A stretch of DNA of 64,000 nucleotides from Atherinomorus stipes. Lineage: Eukaryota; Chordata; Actinopteri; Atheriniformes; Atherinidae. Each line of letters starts with the position of its first letter. The first letter of the stretch is position 1. Shown here piece by piece: positions 13,560 through 36,859 of this stretch. The translations under genes were made by a program, and so were the position numbers. Below the pieces are notes generated by a model, which was not told the DNA's origin, ran no database searches, and saw only the letters and a list, made by a program, of their open reading frames with translations. The DNA lies in the NCBI GenBank assembly GCA_023101725.1, contig JALJCO010012906.1, positions 1 to 64,000 on the forward strand. The letters are read 5' to 3'.

Positions 13560-16300
13560 ACGACCCCCATTTATTTATTTTGGGACCCGGTTTCTGAAGT
13601 TTTCAGGCTCCAAATTGCTGATTCCATGTTGACTAAATGTCCAGATCATAAAACCTCAACTTGTCTGTGTGGACATGGACTTCATCTTAATAACCACACA
13701 GATTCTGTGCAGTCGGAGCCTTGGGGACCCCCGTGTTCTTTGGGGACCCCCGGTTGGGAAGCACTGCTTTCAGCCATGTTCAGCTCTTGTAAGCAATGCC
13801 TGAAACCATTTCTCTCTTTCTTGCTGCTTTTATAAACCAGCCCAAAACTACACATTTAAACTATGATGGGCTCTTAATCATGATAATAAATGTTACAATT
13901 AATGGAATATATTATTGTTCAAGAACATGACCAGTGAGTAACCAGTCAGCATGTAACATCTGGTGTAATGAGCCATTAGTGATTATTTAATCAATAATTT
14001 TCAGCTGTTTTTCTGCGTTAATTCAGATTAGAATACTGACTTTACATTCAGGAAACAGGTCGCAGTAAAGGAAGTCTTTTACACAAATATGAACTCATGC
14101 CAAATCATTCTTTCACCAGAAATATGACCGGATATGTTCTCAATCATACAGTTTATAAAGAGTTCATTTAGATTTTCAATAAACTGTTTATGTTTGAGCC
14201 CAGGAGAGCATAGTAAAACATTCCTCATACTTTATGTTTAATCTTCACCTGACCATTATCTGATCATCAGAACGTCTTACCTGGTGTTCATCTCTGACAG
14301 AAAAAAAAATGCTTGTGTTCCAGAAATGTTGGAGTTTCTGAATTTAAGTTTCTAGGCGTTCTTTCAGTTCATCTTGTTTTCATGATGAAAGAAAAAATGT
14401 TATAAAATAACCAGCTAATAATATCTAGAATGTCTTCGTGGCAGTGTCTTCACAAAGCCGGCTGTCATTCATGGAAAATGTCACTAGAAACTCCAGCTGA
14501 ATATGGACGTATGGTTGAGTGTGCGCAGATGATCATGTGACTTCAACAACTGCACAGATTCACATACCGAACACAACCAAACCCACCTTTCAGGTTTTAC
14601 ACGATGGTACTGACGCATGTCTTTCCTTGTTTGGACACTCCTCTGTTCACACAAGGAACAGAAAGCCGCTGAGATTGGCCCATTCTGGACAACTACAGCT
14701 GGACTCGCACCTCCCCGGTGTGTGATCTCAGAAAATACAGCAGTGGTCGGACAACCAGAGGAGACGCAGGAACAGTTTGCTCAAAATTGTCTCAGTAAAT
14801 TTGGAGACAGTAGCGATCAAACTTTTAAAACCAAACTTAAGAGATGAATGTAAAAATAAATAAATAAAATAAAACAGTAATTTTCCATAGTAAAAATGTA
14901 GTTTATAACTTTATTTTTACTTTGGTTCTGTGGCTCATTTTGGTATTTTAATATTTAATGAAAGAGATCAACATGTGTAAGAACAATTAAACACCTTTAA
15001 TATTGTGATGGGAAGCCTCACATGGTAATATTTACACCTCACCATTAATACAGTTTATTTTCTTTTGCAGTCACAAGCCTCACATTAAGCATAGTTTAAT
15101 ACCTCATTTTAGGTTTCCATATTTTCAGATATCCTACCAGGGTGTTCATGGTTTAAATTATGTTTGTTTCCTTTCTGTGAGTTATTTGGAGATTTTTCCT
15201 GGTGCAGCAAAGGCGTGGATTCAGAAGGCTGCCAGCCTGATTGGACTGCACCACAGCATGCTGTGTCATGGGGGGGTCTGGGGATTTATTTTGAGTTCTG
15301 GTTAATTTAAACTGTAGTAGCTATTTTATTTTCCCCTTTGTGTTAACTTTTGGTTTGGCTCAGCTGATACTTAAGTTCCTCTGTTCGATTGTTTGAGAGG
15401 TCAGTTTGTTTGTCCATTTGTTGTTTGAGTTCTTTCAGTTCTGATTTTGGAGTCTAGTTATCTTTAGTTGGCCTCTTTTACCATTTTGTCAGGTTTTACC
15501 CGTTTGTTAACTATTTTGGATATTGGAAGCCCAATTTGAACAAAACCTCCTGTGTCCTGCTGCCTTACTGCACGGTCCCTCACAAATATGGTAAAAAAAA
15601 AAACAAAACAATTATAATGACATTACATCCATTAATATTTGTTCTGATTCATTTAAGTTTGCAGAAAATTCTAGTATTTAATCAGGAGTCAGTGAAAGAT
15701 TTACGTTATATTTTCATTAAACTATCAGATGATAAGCAGTTTATTCAGTCCAAAAAAACCAAATCTCCTGCTGGACTTTCTTTTGCTGGTGGTGCGGGGG
15801 GTGTCCTCCTGCAATACATCTGACTCAAGTTCACAAGGTCAGACTTATTAACACACGCACAAGTCTGCTACACACTCACTGATCTGAGTCAGGTGTGTTA
15901 CAGCAGGGAAATTCCCAGATCTACAGCCTGCAATCTGAGATCCCTTACTGTACCGTGTTATGAGATTGTTAGCAGTCCTTCAAAGACCATACACAGTCTT
16001 CAACAAACCTGAAGTACTATGTTGGCTTTTGTACCTGGAAAAATCAAGGTACACTTAACTCATGGTGCAGAAAAGAACAGGAGGAGCCACTAAGTATGAT
16101 GGGAAATACCATGCCATTCATATTTTCATTTTTAAGGTCCCATGGGGCTCACCGGAAGGGGCGCGACTTGGGCTCCTGATGAAATTTCAGAGCAACTGGA
16201 TGGATAAGAATGCTCCACAGGTTTACTGGTTTATAACAGACATGAGTGATTCTGGGCCACCTTTCAGTGTCTATAAACAGACATTTGCCACTAAGCAGAC
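13560..16300. other. Intergenic, repeat fragments only
   Basis: Contains a MITE-like end (GGGACCCCCGGTTGGGAAGC near 13741-13765) and LINE-tail-like sequence at 15160-15540. No gene is supported; 14519-14847 has overlapping frames but no motif or splice context. Confidence 0.35.
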
Positions 16301-16303
16301 TAA

Positions 16304-16773
16304 AGCCCCGTTTCCACCCGCGGGTCAGGCCGGGTCAGGCCGGGCCAGGCCGGATCAGGTGGGTTTTGTACGGATGTGTTGATTTCACGCTGCGTCCCCA
16401 CAGCAACCTGTACCCTTACTCTGGAGACGCTGGACAGCGCTGCTACGTGATCGCGTGACATCATCGCTGTGCAACGCCGTTTAACCCAAACACCGGTGCC
16501 ACACGTGACAGAAACAAAAGGAGTCACTCCGGCTTTGTTTTTACGCTTGGTCACGTGGGAAGTGAGATTTTTCAACAAATCAATGTATTGCTTTGTGTTA
16601 GCTCCGCCTCTTTGGTCCGGATCGGTTAGATCAGTACCCCTACCGAAGGGTGCCAAAAAAGTAGGCCGGGTCGGATATAAGGGTACCCGTCCAGGTTTTT
16701 ATCTGTGGAGACGCAAAAAAACCTGGACGGATCCAGACCGACCCGACCCAGACCCGCTGGTGGAAACGGGGCT
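16304..16773. mobile_element. PIF/Harbinger-like MITE, copy 1
   Basis: Terminal repeats AGCCCCGTTTCCACC / GGTGGAAACGGGGCT are flanked by the 3-bp duplication TAA on both sides (16301-16303, 16774-16776). Copies 2 and 3 at 35773 and 57576 have their own 3-bp duplications (ATA, TTA). A 3-bp AT-rich target is typical of PIF/Harbinger. Frames running through all three copies reflect shared ancestry, not selection that I can demonstrate. Confidence 0.85.
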
Positions 16774-17021
16774 TAAGCGACCGCTTAGGGCCCCGCACCA
16801 CTCGGGGGCCCCCTTAAGAAGTCTAAGTAGTTTGTCTCAATGAGTGCTTTATGGGCTTCATTATGATGAAGAGGAATTATCCATCTGGGGCAGAAAAAAG
16901 AAAAAAGGCTAAAGAAGCAGCTGGCAAGGACGAGGTGATTTATTTTGTAGTGATGGTGTAATGTCAGGTATTAGTCTGGTGTCAGTGATAATGAACATGA
17001 ATAGACTAAACGTATAACAGC

Positions 17022-17527
17022 TAGGGCTGTGCAATTAATCAAAATTTGATTGTGATTTAAGTTTTTGTGTCAAATAATCTCCAAGCTCATATAATTGAGT
17101 GTGAACTTTTTTTTCTTTTTTTTTTCCATTTTTCATGGTAGAAAGTTATTTGGAGGTTATCCCAGGCAATTTGTTGGGTGTCATTAACAAAAATGTAAGA
17201 TTTTTTTAATATATTTATTATATTTTTGAAATATAGAGAAATTGCAGAACAGCTGGATATATAGTTTATTTTGGATATATTTATGTTTTTCTATGTTTTT
17301 CGCATTAATATAACATTCAAAGTATATTCGTTTAATGTTTTATAGATAGCAAAGCAGCTGTAAGGTACATATTTGTAGCCTATTCTTTTTTTCAATGCTA
17401 AAAGCCTTATTAGGAAATGCTCAATTAATATATCGTGTAACAAGGAAACAATCGTTTGAATAATCGTGATTTCAAAATTCACCAAAATAATCGTGATAAT
17501 GATTTTTTCCATAATCGAGCAGCCCTA
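17022..17527. mobile_element. hAT-like MITE
   Basis: The ends TAGGGCTGTGCAATTAATC and GATTTTTTCCATAATCGAGCAGCCCTA are complementary. The flanks carry 8-bp near-identical duplications ATAACAGC and ATGACAGC (one mismatch). Confidence 0.8.
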
Positions 17528-18204
17528 ATGACAGCAATTTTTGACGGGACTTGATTTAGTAAGTGCTAACAGATTTAGTAATTGGTTTGGTACTGTTAGC
17601 CAGCAAAGCAGTTGTAGCTCAAGCTAGCAGCATGGTTGCTAACCGTCCGCTAAAATATGGAATACTTCCTCATTTAGTTCTAAAAACGTCCCATCCCGAC
17701 ATTTTATTGGTTCAATTATGATAGTCCATATAATATGAGACCAAGTGGCGTCCTGTTTTGGTTCAATACAAACAGTACTGAACCAGTACAGGAAGTGATT
17801 TGTTCAGTATTTTCATAAATGTCCAGTACAGGTCTGTCACATCCATATAATGGGAGTGAAGGGAGCAGAATGAATGGGCCTCTCTATAAGGTATTATCAG
17901 AAGCAAAGCTCCGTAATTTCACCTGTATTTTAAGACAAATGAATGAACGAGCGAGTACTGTTGTCCTGGAAGTTCAGATCTTTTCGTTAGTAATTGTGGG
18001 AGCTCTCCATGCTCTACTGGCCATGCACACCCATTGATGTGCGCCACCGCAGCCCAGCTGAGAGCGCATCTAGCTAGCCAGACAACAACAAACCGCAATC
18101 CGTTAAACTCTGAACTCACAGCAAATTATCAGCACTACTGGTAAGTGTTTTTGCTTATCCTTGAGTGTTTTGAATACATTAATATACATCATATTATGAC
18201 TTAA

Positions 18205-18692
18205 AGGAATAGTTCACCCACAGAATGATCTAACTTTATTTTCCACTTACCCTCATGGTGAACAACTCTGCAGCACTTTTTAATATGTCAAATGCAGCCA
18301 GAGATCAGGACGACTTCTCGTTTCCCCCCAACTTTCATATAATGGAGTTCGCCAGGGTCCGAGCCAAAAAGGTCCATAAAAGTCCACAAAAACTTGTCAA
18401 TATTCCTCCATAATGCTCGTCTCATGTAATCCAAGTGTCCTGAGTGGGTAGCGTCCAGAATGTACTTGAAACAACGTCATTTACTATATTTTTAGAGCCT
18501 AAAAAGTAGTTTTGTTTACTTCCGCGAAGCACGCACATGCACGGTCACGAAACTATGGAAGCCTTGGCGTTCAGAGCCTACTCTGCCGATAATGCAAGCG
18601 TAGAAGAAGAAATTCACTGTTTACATTGTGTTAGAGCGCCAGAGCTCTAGACAAACCGGGACAAACACAAGAGGGGTTGGATATTGATTTAA

Positions 18693-18740
<48 letters not shown>

Positions 18741-19128
18741 AAAAGTAAACGCGCAATCTTGTCTGCCGTGGCTTCCGTAGTTTCGTGAACGTGCATCGGC
18801 GTGCTCGCTAGACATGCAATATAGTATTGTTTAGGCTCTAAAATATACTAAATGACGTTGTTTTCGAGTACATTCTGGACGCTACCCACTCAGGACACTT
18901 GGATTACATGAGACGAGCATTATGGAGGAATATTGACAAGTTTTTGTGGACTTTTATGGACCTTTTTGCTCGGACCATGGCAAACTCCATTATATGAAAG
19001 TTGGGGGGAAACGAGAAGTTGTCCTGATCTCTGGCTGCATTTGACATATTAAAAAAGTGGTCCAGAGTTGTTCACCATGAGGGTAAGTGGAAAATAAAGT
19101 TAGATCATTCTGTTGGTGAACTATTCCT
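18205..19128. mobile_element. TTAA-target foldback MITE (Kolobok/piggyBac-like)
   Basis: TTAA flanks both sides (18201-18204, 19129-19132). The termini AGGAATAGTTCACCCA / TGGTGAACTATTCCT begin long inverted arms of roughly 350 bp each, e.g. GTCCATAAAAGTCCACAAAA against its complement near 18940. The loop contains (GAAA)n at 18690-18743. TTAA targets are used by Kolobok and piggyBac families; I cannot choose between them. No coding sequence. Confidence 0.8.
18690..18743. repeat. (GAAA)n microsatellite
   Basis: About 13 GAAA units in the loop of the foldback MITE. Confidence 0.95.
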
Positions 19129-19461
19129 TTAAGGTGTTGCATCTACCCAAAACCTTTGTTCATGGTATGAAGGGGTTAGGGCCCCCAAACATTATTCTGC
19201 TTAGGGCCCCATGAAGTCTAGAACCGGCTCTGACAGACATGCATGACAGCGTAAGCCGCAAGCGCACGTCTTCTCATCATGTCATCTTTGTCTATTTTCT
19301 CACTCACTGTCTGTCTCATTGTCTGTCTATCTCACCGAGTGAGTGATTCTTCACTGTCTTTCAGTGATGTCAAACAGACACATGCATAACATGCCTTTTC
19401 TCATATGTTCTCATATTTCCGATTTCTATATTTCTATAACATAATGTCTGTCTTACTAGAA

Positions 19462-19920
19462 CAGAGGTGTCCACATTTTTTTTACATTGGAGGGCAGAAA
19501 ATGACTCAGGGTGGATGGTCATGGGCCAAAACTAAAAATTCATGTTGCAGTGTAAGAAATCAAATATGCTTAGCCCATAGCGTAACTGTCTGAAATAAAA
19601 CCTCATAAAAGTAATGAGGAAAATACATAACACAATTGTTTACTGTGTTTATTATTTTTCACATTACTTTGTATGAAGTTTGATTTTGGACAGCATCTGA
19701 TCATGGGCTTCCAGATCAGATCAGAACTGAACAGCGCCACCCTACCCCCAGTGTAATGCATTGTTAATTCCTGGTCAGGGAGGGAAGTGCAACTATGAAT
19801 GAATATCAAAAGAACTTTAAAATCTTTTTTTTTTTTTTAAAAAGAGACAATGGGCAGCGGCCAAAACTAATTACTCGCGTGGCCAACCTTGGCCCCCAGG
19901 CCCCTAATTGGACAGTCCTG
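19462..19920. repeat. MITE with CAGAGGTGTCC/GGACAGTCCTG ends
   Basis: Near-complementary ends plus subterminal GGCCAAAACTAA copies on both sides (about 19526 and 19858). Flanking duplications are weak. Confidence 0.55.
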
Positions 19921-20078
19921 GTCCAGAATATCAATTAATAAGTACAGAGGCCCACGACAGCGCCTCCTTTATGATTCCTCTCTTTTGACACACTCCATAC
20001 TAACACTGTGGCTGTCTGGCCACTAGTTTCTTGGTCAGTAATGGATGCAAACGTGCACAAAAACGTGCACCCTTCCAC

Positions 20079-20099
20079 ACACACACACACACACACACA
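20079..20099. repeat. (CA)n microsatellite
   Basis: About ten CA units. Confidence 0.9.
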
Positions 20100-20239
20100 T
20101 TCTGAGCATTATCCTGTATGTCAGTCCAGCCCCTCCCTCACACCCTGTTACTCTATCTTTGTAACATGGCTGCTGCGCTCTCTGGCAGAGGCTGTAGCTG
20201 AGTTGGCAGCATTCAAATTTCTTAGGATATTTCTAGTTT

Positions 20240-20575
20240 CCAAAATTACATTTGGGGCAATCACTGTAATCAGGTGTTTTCTGTAACGTCCAATCAGACG
20301 TCTGCACCTGCTGACAGGTATGTTGGTCCACTGTTCATGGGAAAGGTCCCTTAAATTTGTCTGGGACAGTTTTGTTTGTTTGTCTTATTATTTTTTTCAA
20401 ACAAAATTTCTAAATCACCCTTTTATTTTACTACCATTTTTTTAAATTCTTATTTGATGTCATTTTTTTTAGAAATCTTTTATAAATTTTTATTCATAAT
20501 TACTTTTTTCAGTTTTGTGTTATTTGAATTACTGTTTGAATTTAGCCTTTTTCTTAAATGAGAGGGTATGTAAAC
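20240..20575. repeat. Truncated Tc1-type MITE, copy 1
   Basis: Matches the 3' two thirds of the complete copy at 45787-46301, including AATCAGGTGTTTTCTGTAA and CAATCAGACGTCTGCACCTG. The 5' end is missing. Confidence 0.75.
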
Positions 20576-21065
20576 TTCCAAGCACAACCATATAATGGTC
20601 ATGCAGAAACTGCGCTGCCATTTAATTGATTAGGGTTTTAAAAGTTTCAGGGTTTTATACATATATACATATAGTTGTTAACTTTGGTAACATCAACGAC
20701 ATTTTGTTTAAAATATGTATCTGTAAATATATTTTAACTTTAACAACTTGACCAGAATCTATGTCATAACTAATTTTCCCATTTTTAAGTATTTAATTCA
20801 TTTTTAACACTGTTTTTAGGGAAAATGTAAGCTATCATAGCAACTTTTCAGTTAAATGTGTGACTGTTTTTACTGTGACAAAATCCATTTTCAACTGTGG
20901 AAGACTTAAAGTTGAATATAATATAAAGACACAAGTTGTCTTTGGAAAAACAAATTCTTTGTCAACTTTACCAGACATATTAAAACCTTCATTATTGTGA
21001 GATGGCAAATATATCATCGAGTTAAAGTTTATGTGGAGAAATGTGGTGACATAAACACAGAAATA

Positions 21066-21790
21066 CAGTTGTCCTCAAAATTTTTCATACCCTCAAATTA
21101 AAGACGAAAAAAAATCATCTGTCAGTGAAATAAGTTGAAATTGACAAAAGTAGTGATGAATAAAAATTTGATTAAAATAATTACATTGATTTTCAATTGT
21201 GGTTTGAAAGAAATATCAAAAACAAACACACACAAAATAAAAGAAGTAAACAAGCATGATGGGGCTCCAAAGCTAAAATGTCGTTGAGTAACACTTTGGG
21301 GCAACCACTGCAATCAGGTGTTTTCTGTAATGTCCAATCAGACGTCTGCACCTGTTGACAGGTATGTTGGTCCATGGTCATGAGATAGGTGCTCTTATGT
21401 GTCTGGGATGGTTTGTTTGTTTGTTTGTGAGTAAGTAAACTTTATTTGTATAGTACTTGTGACAGGGGTCACAAAGTGCTTTACATGACAATACAAGTAA
21501 AATCAAGTAAAATACAAGTAAAACTAAATAATTAAGTGAATAAAATGGTTAAGGCCTGTGTAAACAGGTGAGTTTTTAGCTGCTTTTTAAAAGTGTCCAC
21601 ACAGTCCAGAGAGCGCAGGGACAGAGGGGGTTCAGACCCGGTCTCCTCGGGTTCTAAAAAAGGCCAGAGGAACCATAAGCAGATTTGTTTTTTTAAATTA
21701 TTATTTCCAACAACAATTCAAAAGCAATATTTCATTCCACTAAACTATAATTTTGTAAATTTTTGTTTATTATTAGTTTGTTATTAGTTT
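21066..21790. repeat. Tc1-type MITE, copy 2, split by a later insertion
   Basis: Starts after TA with CAGTTGTCCTCAAAATTTTTC and follows the 45.8-kb copy to about 21420. It resumes at about 21685 (TTATTTCCAACAACAATTCA) and runs to about 21790. The interrupting 21424-21684 segment starts with ACTTTATTTGTATAGTACTTG, a common fish SINE/LINE-tail motif. Confidence 0.7.
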
Positions 21791-21829
21791 ACACCTTACC
21801 TAACAGGTAAGAGGTTTGGGGTAATAGTT

Positions 21830-22310
21830 ATAAGAGCACATTACATTCACTATTAATATTACAAAAGAGGGCTATCCGTATTCTACATAAAGTTGGTTAT
21901 TTGGATCATACAAACTCTGTTTTTACACTCCAAGCATGACCATTACCCTCCAATATACAACACCTTTTCAGCCACAGAGATGGTACATATTAGTTACGAG
22001 ATAAAACAGAATTAGAGTTGGACTTAGTGAAATCAACAAGAAAAAGTTTGTTTGTGTCTGTCTGTGGGGTCAAGCTGTGGAACGGGCTGGGGGAGAAACA
22101 CAGGCAATGTCCTACCATCCATATATTTAATCAACATGTAAAAATACAATACTTTACAGCACAAAAATATCTACTAATAATCATGTTTAATATTATTATT
22201 GTTATTATTATCAGCAGTGGTAGTAGTTTAAGTTCAGTATTAGTGTTATTGTTTCTATGCTATTATTATTATTACTGGATAGAAGATAATATATTCCTTG
22301 TGGAGTGATA
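21830..22310 (+). pseudogene. Non-LTR retrotransposon C-terminal remnant
   Basis: Around 21857 a frame reads LQKRAIRILHKVGYLDHTNS, and around 22070 a second frame reads KLWNGLGEKHR and NQHVK. These are the post-RT motifs of Jockey/CR1-like LINEs. Stops and frame changes separate the pieces. RT catalytic motifs are absent. Confidence 0.6.
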
Positions 22311-22888
22311 TTGGTCAAACAGAATTATGATACCTAGTTCATCACAGGACTGTGTGATCATTTATAAAAGACTGTAATGGCATAATGAATGGAAGTTGCT
22401 GTATGTTCCTGGGGTGGGATTAGATAAGCTCACGCTTTCACCCACTCCTTTTGAACTTGTGTTTGTTTGTTTTTAGTTTGTTTTCAGTTTGTTTTATATT
22501 GTCAGGTACAGTATGTAAGAACTACTGACATCTAGTGGTAAAGATGGGTATTTGAAAGAAAAGATGTTTCCTCTCAAATGACATCATATTCCAAGCACTG
22601 TTCTGAATGTATGGTGGCCATTAGTGGCCAAAATTCTCCCAAACATAATGACGTTTTAATCTGTGAGTGGATCCAGTGGTCTCAGGTGTAGCTATGACTG
22701 TATTATGAGTAACTATTTTTTAATGTCTTTAAAGGTATCACTTATCCCAAACAGTGCTCTAGCTACCATTAAACAAAGCTGGTACAGCAGTTTTAAAGTT
22801 TAAAGGTGTCTTACTTCACAAACATCGTTTTGTCCATTCAGAGACACCATAGTAAAAATGGTGGAACAAATATGGCAGCCTCTATATG

Positions 22889-23143
22889 TTTTTTTTTTTT
22901 TGCGAATTAACAACATACATAACAAACATAGAGCACGTGTACATATTCCAGGTCCAATCAACGTAATTCACACAGATTGAGCTAAATACAGAATGAGGGG
23001 CACAACATAACAACAAAAAATACAAATAAAAAATACAATTAGCTATTCCAACCTGCAAGGTTATTAACTGATATTTGGCACAAAGGATACATCATGTGAA
23101 ATTGTGCTAAATGAAGTAGAAAAATAATGAAATAAGACTTAAA

Positions 23144-23181
<38 letters not shown>

Positions 23182-25723
23182 GTAAATATAAATAAATTAA
23201 ATAGAGGGTATTGTTATCACTTTAATTAAAACGTTCAAGTGGTGAATATAATTTGAGTGCATGCTTATTCTTGACTAGCCTGAGAGATTTAGAGTGTAAA
23301 TCAAAATCATTCTTCCAGTGGTTGAATGAGGGCTTAATTTTAAAATACTGACATCTATGGATAAAATACTTTCCACTCAAAATCAAGCTGTTTACCAAAT
23401 ATTCAACTGTTCTGTTTTCATTTCCCAGACCAAACAATACAGTATCCGACAGAGGGGGGGGAATACAATATTCTTTAGATGTAACCAGGCTTGAAGCTCA
23501 GTCCAAAACTGAAGAACTGGATTACATGTAAATAACAAATGTTCCAAACTCTCAGCATTTCCTGAGCAAAAAACACAATATTCTATATCTATGTTGAATT
23601 TAGACACTAAGAATTCATTAGTTGGGTATATTTTATTGATTATTTTAAATTGCATCTCTTTTGCTGTTGGGGGGAGTGGATAGAATGAATTGTACATACA
23701 GTATCTCATCTCTTTCAAATATAGTTCCTTCCAACAAGGTTTGGGAATCTTTCTTTTAGGAGTAAATTCTTTATCATTTTATTGTTACTTTTATTCTCAC
23801 AGAATTTGATTTCTATCAAATTCTATCTGTAGGGACCTCAAAGTAAAGAATATTTTCCTTAACAAGAGATCAGAATGAGTTTGGGATAGATTTCACAATT
23901 CTTTTGAACATTTTTTTGAGGGGCAATCTATATTAAATTTATTACAAAACATTTCATGATTTAAGAAATTCCCTATGGGTCCATCAAATGACTTGCAGAC
24001 AGATACAGGAGAACCACTCAGTTTCAAAAATGGATTTCCGGTTGACCAGAGTGTATCTGTTATTCCATATGGGGATGCTGTGTGGGGTAAAGTTGTGTTT
24101 GTATATCAGATTTCAATATAATAGTACTTGCTGATGAAATGCCGAGAGCTTGACTGGTAAAGTATTACAACAAAAGTCACAACGTAAAAGGAAATCAATT
24201 CCTCCCATTTTTTAAAGATAAGTTTGGGGATTATAAACCAGAGAGAGTCTTCACTGTTGATGAATGATTTCAACCATTTTAGTTTTAAGACTCCATTCAT
24301 AATATCAAAATCAATGAAATTTAGGCCTCCATCTTCCAGAGATTTAACTATATCTTCTTTTCTAATATAATGGTATTTATTTTTCCATACGAACTTTAAT
24401 AGTATATCATTGATTTTCTTGATTAAGTCCCTCGACACATGTAGAGAAGATGCAGGGTAAATTAGTCTAGAAAGGCCTTCCACTTTTGACAAGAGTATTC
24501 TTCCAAACAATGAAATGTCTCTTCTTAACCAACTATTCAATACTGATTTGCAGTTTTCAACCTTCTGTGCAAAGTTCAAATTCTTGTTTATGATCTTATT
24601 CTTGGAAACAATAATACCCAAATATTTTACCTCTGGTTTAACTTCTATTTTATGCAAGGTGTGAATCGATGGATTGTGCAACGCCAGTAGCTCACATTTG
24701 TTTAATTCAATCTCAAGCCTGAAAAAGGTGAGAATTGGTTTACAAAATTTAAAGCCAAGGAAATTTGTTCTTCATTTCTTAAGAACAGCCTCGTATCATC
24801 GGCTAGCTGGCTAATTCTGATTTGTTTATCCATCACTGTAATGCCCTCTACATCACTCTTCTGTAAGAGAATGGATAGTATTTCTGCAACAAGTATTAAC
24901 AATAATGGGGAGCAGCCACATCCTTGACGTATACTTTTCTTAATTTCAAATGGCAGGTACCTCTTCCAAAAATGACTGAACTATATAAATCTTTATACAG
25001 GATTGCAACCATCTTAATACATTTCTCATCAAATCCAAAGCGTTTTAAGGTTTCAAAAATGAACAAATGCTCCACAGAGTTAAATGCTTTATAAAAATCT
25101 AAAAAATAGAATGAAGCCATCTTGTTGTATCAGTTCTATATATTCTAATAAATCTAAAACTAATCTAATATTATTATGAATTGTTCTTCCTTTAAGAAAA
25201 CCTGACTGTGATTCACCAATTACAGCTGGCAGACCTTTTTTGAGTCTGGCAGCGATTGTGCCTGAGAAAATTTTATAATCAATATTCAGCAAGGTTGTCG
25301 GTCTTAAATTGTCCAATATCCTACTATCTTTCCCTGTTTTTGGAATTAAAGTGATGAAACCTTGTTTCATACCTGTAGTTAGTTCACCATTTTCCAAACA
25401 GTCTCAAATAACTTTAAAAAGAATTTCTCTCACATCACCCCAAAAATGCTTATAAAAGTTGGCCATCTGTTCCAGGGCTTTTGTTTAGAGTCATTTTTCC
25501 AATAGCTGCATCTAACTCTTCAATCTTAAAATCAGAATCACAGGAATCTTTAAACGAATTTTCAATTTGGGGGACTAGACTCTGAGATCTGGTGGAATAT
25601 AGGAGCATTACAGTCCAAATTAAAGTTAGAATCAGTGTGGAGTAAAAACGATAGATCTCCTTTTCAATATCTTTGGGATTTTTACATTCTGTTCCATTAA
25701 TCATAAGACAAGTAACTGTGTTT
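22889..25723 (-). mobile_element. 5'-truncated L1/Tx1-like non-LTR retrotransposon
   Basis: Bounded by a 16-bp direct repeat TGGCAGCCTCTATATG (22873-22888 and 25724-25739). A poly-T run at 22889-22901 is the poly-A tail of a minus-strand insertion. Reading leftward: a linker with MTLNKSPGTDG, RT motifs LIPKTGKD, LRPTTLLNIDYKI, GFLKGRTIHNNI, FLDFYKAFNSV and the catalytic-box relic QLADDTRLFL, then a thumb/C-terminal region. A CVFC..H..C zinc-like motif lies near 23590. Frames are broken at several points. The endonuclease is missing, so truncation occurred just upstream of RT. Confidence 0.9.
23148..23177. repeat. (TA)n microsatellite
   Basis: About 14 TA units within the 3' part of the L1-like element. 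Confidence 0.9.
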
Positions 25724-26065
25724 TGGCAGCCTCTATATGTGCACCGCTCAGCAAGTAGATATAAATGACTCATTCTAAGTAAATAAACATATATCAGCTA
25801 TTCTAGTGCAGCGATTACACATCAATAGAAACACAGTTTTGAATTGTACATCACATTTTTCCACCACTGACCTTTGATTTTTTTTACATACTGTACCTTT
25901 GAGTTCGAATAAACTTTGTCAATTTTTTTTAAATTAAAATTACTATTTTGAATTGAGACTTTTCTTTAATTTGAGGGTGTGATGCATCAGATCCCCCCCA
26001 GCTCGGTAGAGGTCACTGCAGCAAATCCTCCGCAGTTATGGCGTCTCCCATAACGTACTTAATGA

Positions 26066-26162
26066 GCATGCGCACGACAACCTTCCTTTTTCCAGTGCAG
26101 CGGAGTCAATCCCCAGTCTTTGACTCCGGGCTCCTTCATTAGGAGACTAAAAAGACTGCAAA
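26066..26162 (+). promoter_or_regulatory. rpl5: rpl5 promoter, TOP start and 5' UTR
   Basis: An NRF1-like GCATGCGCAC lies at 26066-26075. A pyrimidine tract CCTTCCTTTTTCC (26081-26093) follows, the expected TOP-type transcription start of ribosomal protein mRNAs that confers growth-dependent translation. No TATA box is present, as usual for this class. The 5' UTR then runs to the ATG at 26163. Confidence 0.7.
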
Positions 26163-36794
<10,632 letters not shown>

Positions 36795-36828
36795 GACCTG
36801 CTCCGTTCCTAATGCAGAAATTTGTTCT

Positions 36829-36834
36829 AATAAA
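36829..36834 (+). terminator. rpl5: rpl5 polyadenylation signal
   Basis: AATAAA 35 bases after the stop codon, the only canonical hexamer in the expected range. The resulting 3' UTR is short, as is usual for ribosomal protein genes. Confidence 0.85.
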
Positions 36835-36859
36835 TATGAAAAAGAAGTGTGTGTTTGGT

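Larger units (their letters stand above)
16783..19232. repeat. Possible composite repeat hosting two MITEs
   Basis: CTTAGGGCCCC motifs occur at both edges (16783-16793, and 19159 and 19200-19210), consistent with one older element split by the hAT-like MITE at 17022 and the TTAA-target MITE at 18205. The outer boundaries are uncertain. Confidence 0.35.
22506..25904. repeat. MITE (AGGTACAGT ends) interrupted by an L1-like insertion
   Basis: The ends GGTACAGTATGTAAG (22506) and ACATACTGTACC (25890-25904) are complementary. The two halves, 22506-22888 and 25740-25904, join to match the reverse complement of the uninterrupted copy at 37647-38166. The LINE at 22889-25723 occupies the break. Confidence 0.8.

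Noticed and set aside
16300..16843. Frames of 70-124 codons that also appear in the 35.8-kb and 57.6-kb regions
   Set aside because: They are shared because all three are copies of one MITE; no domain motifs and no start conserved between copies.
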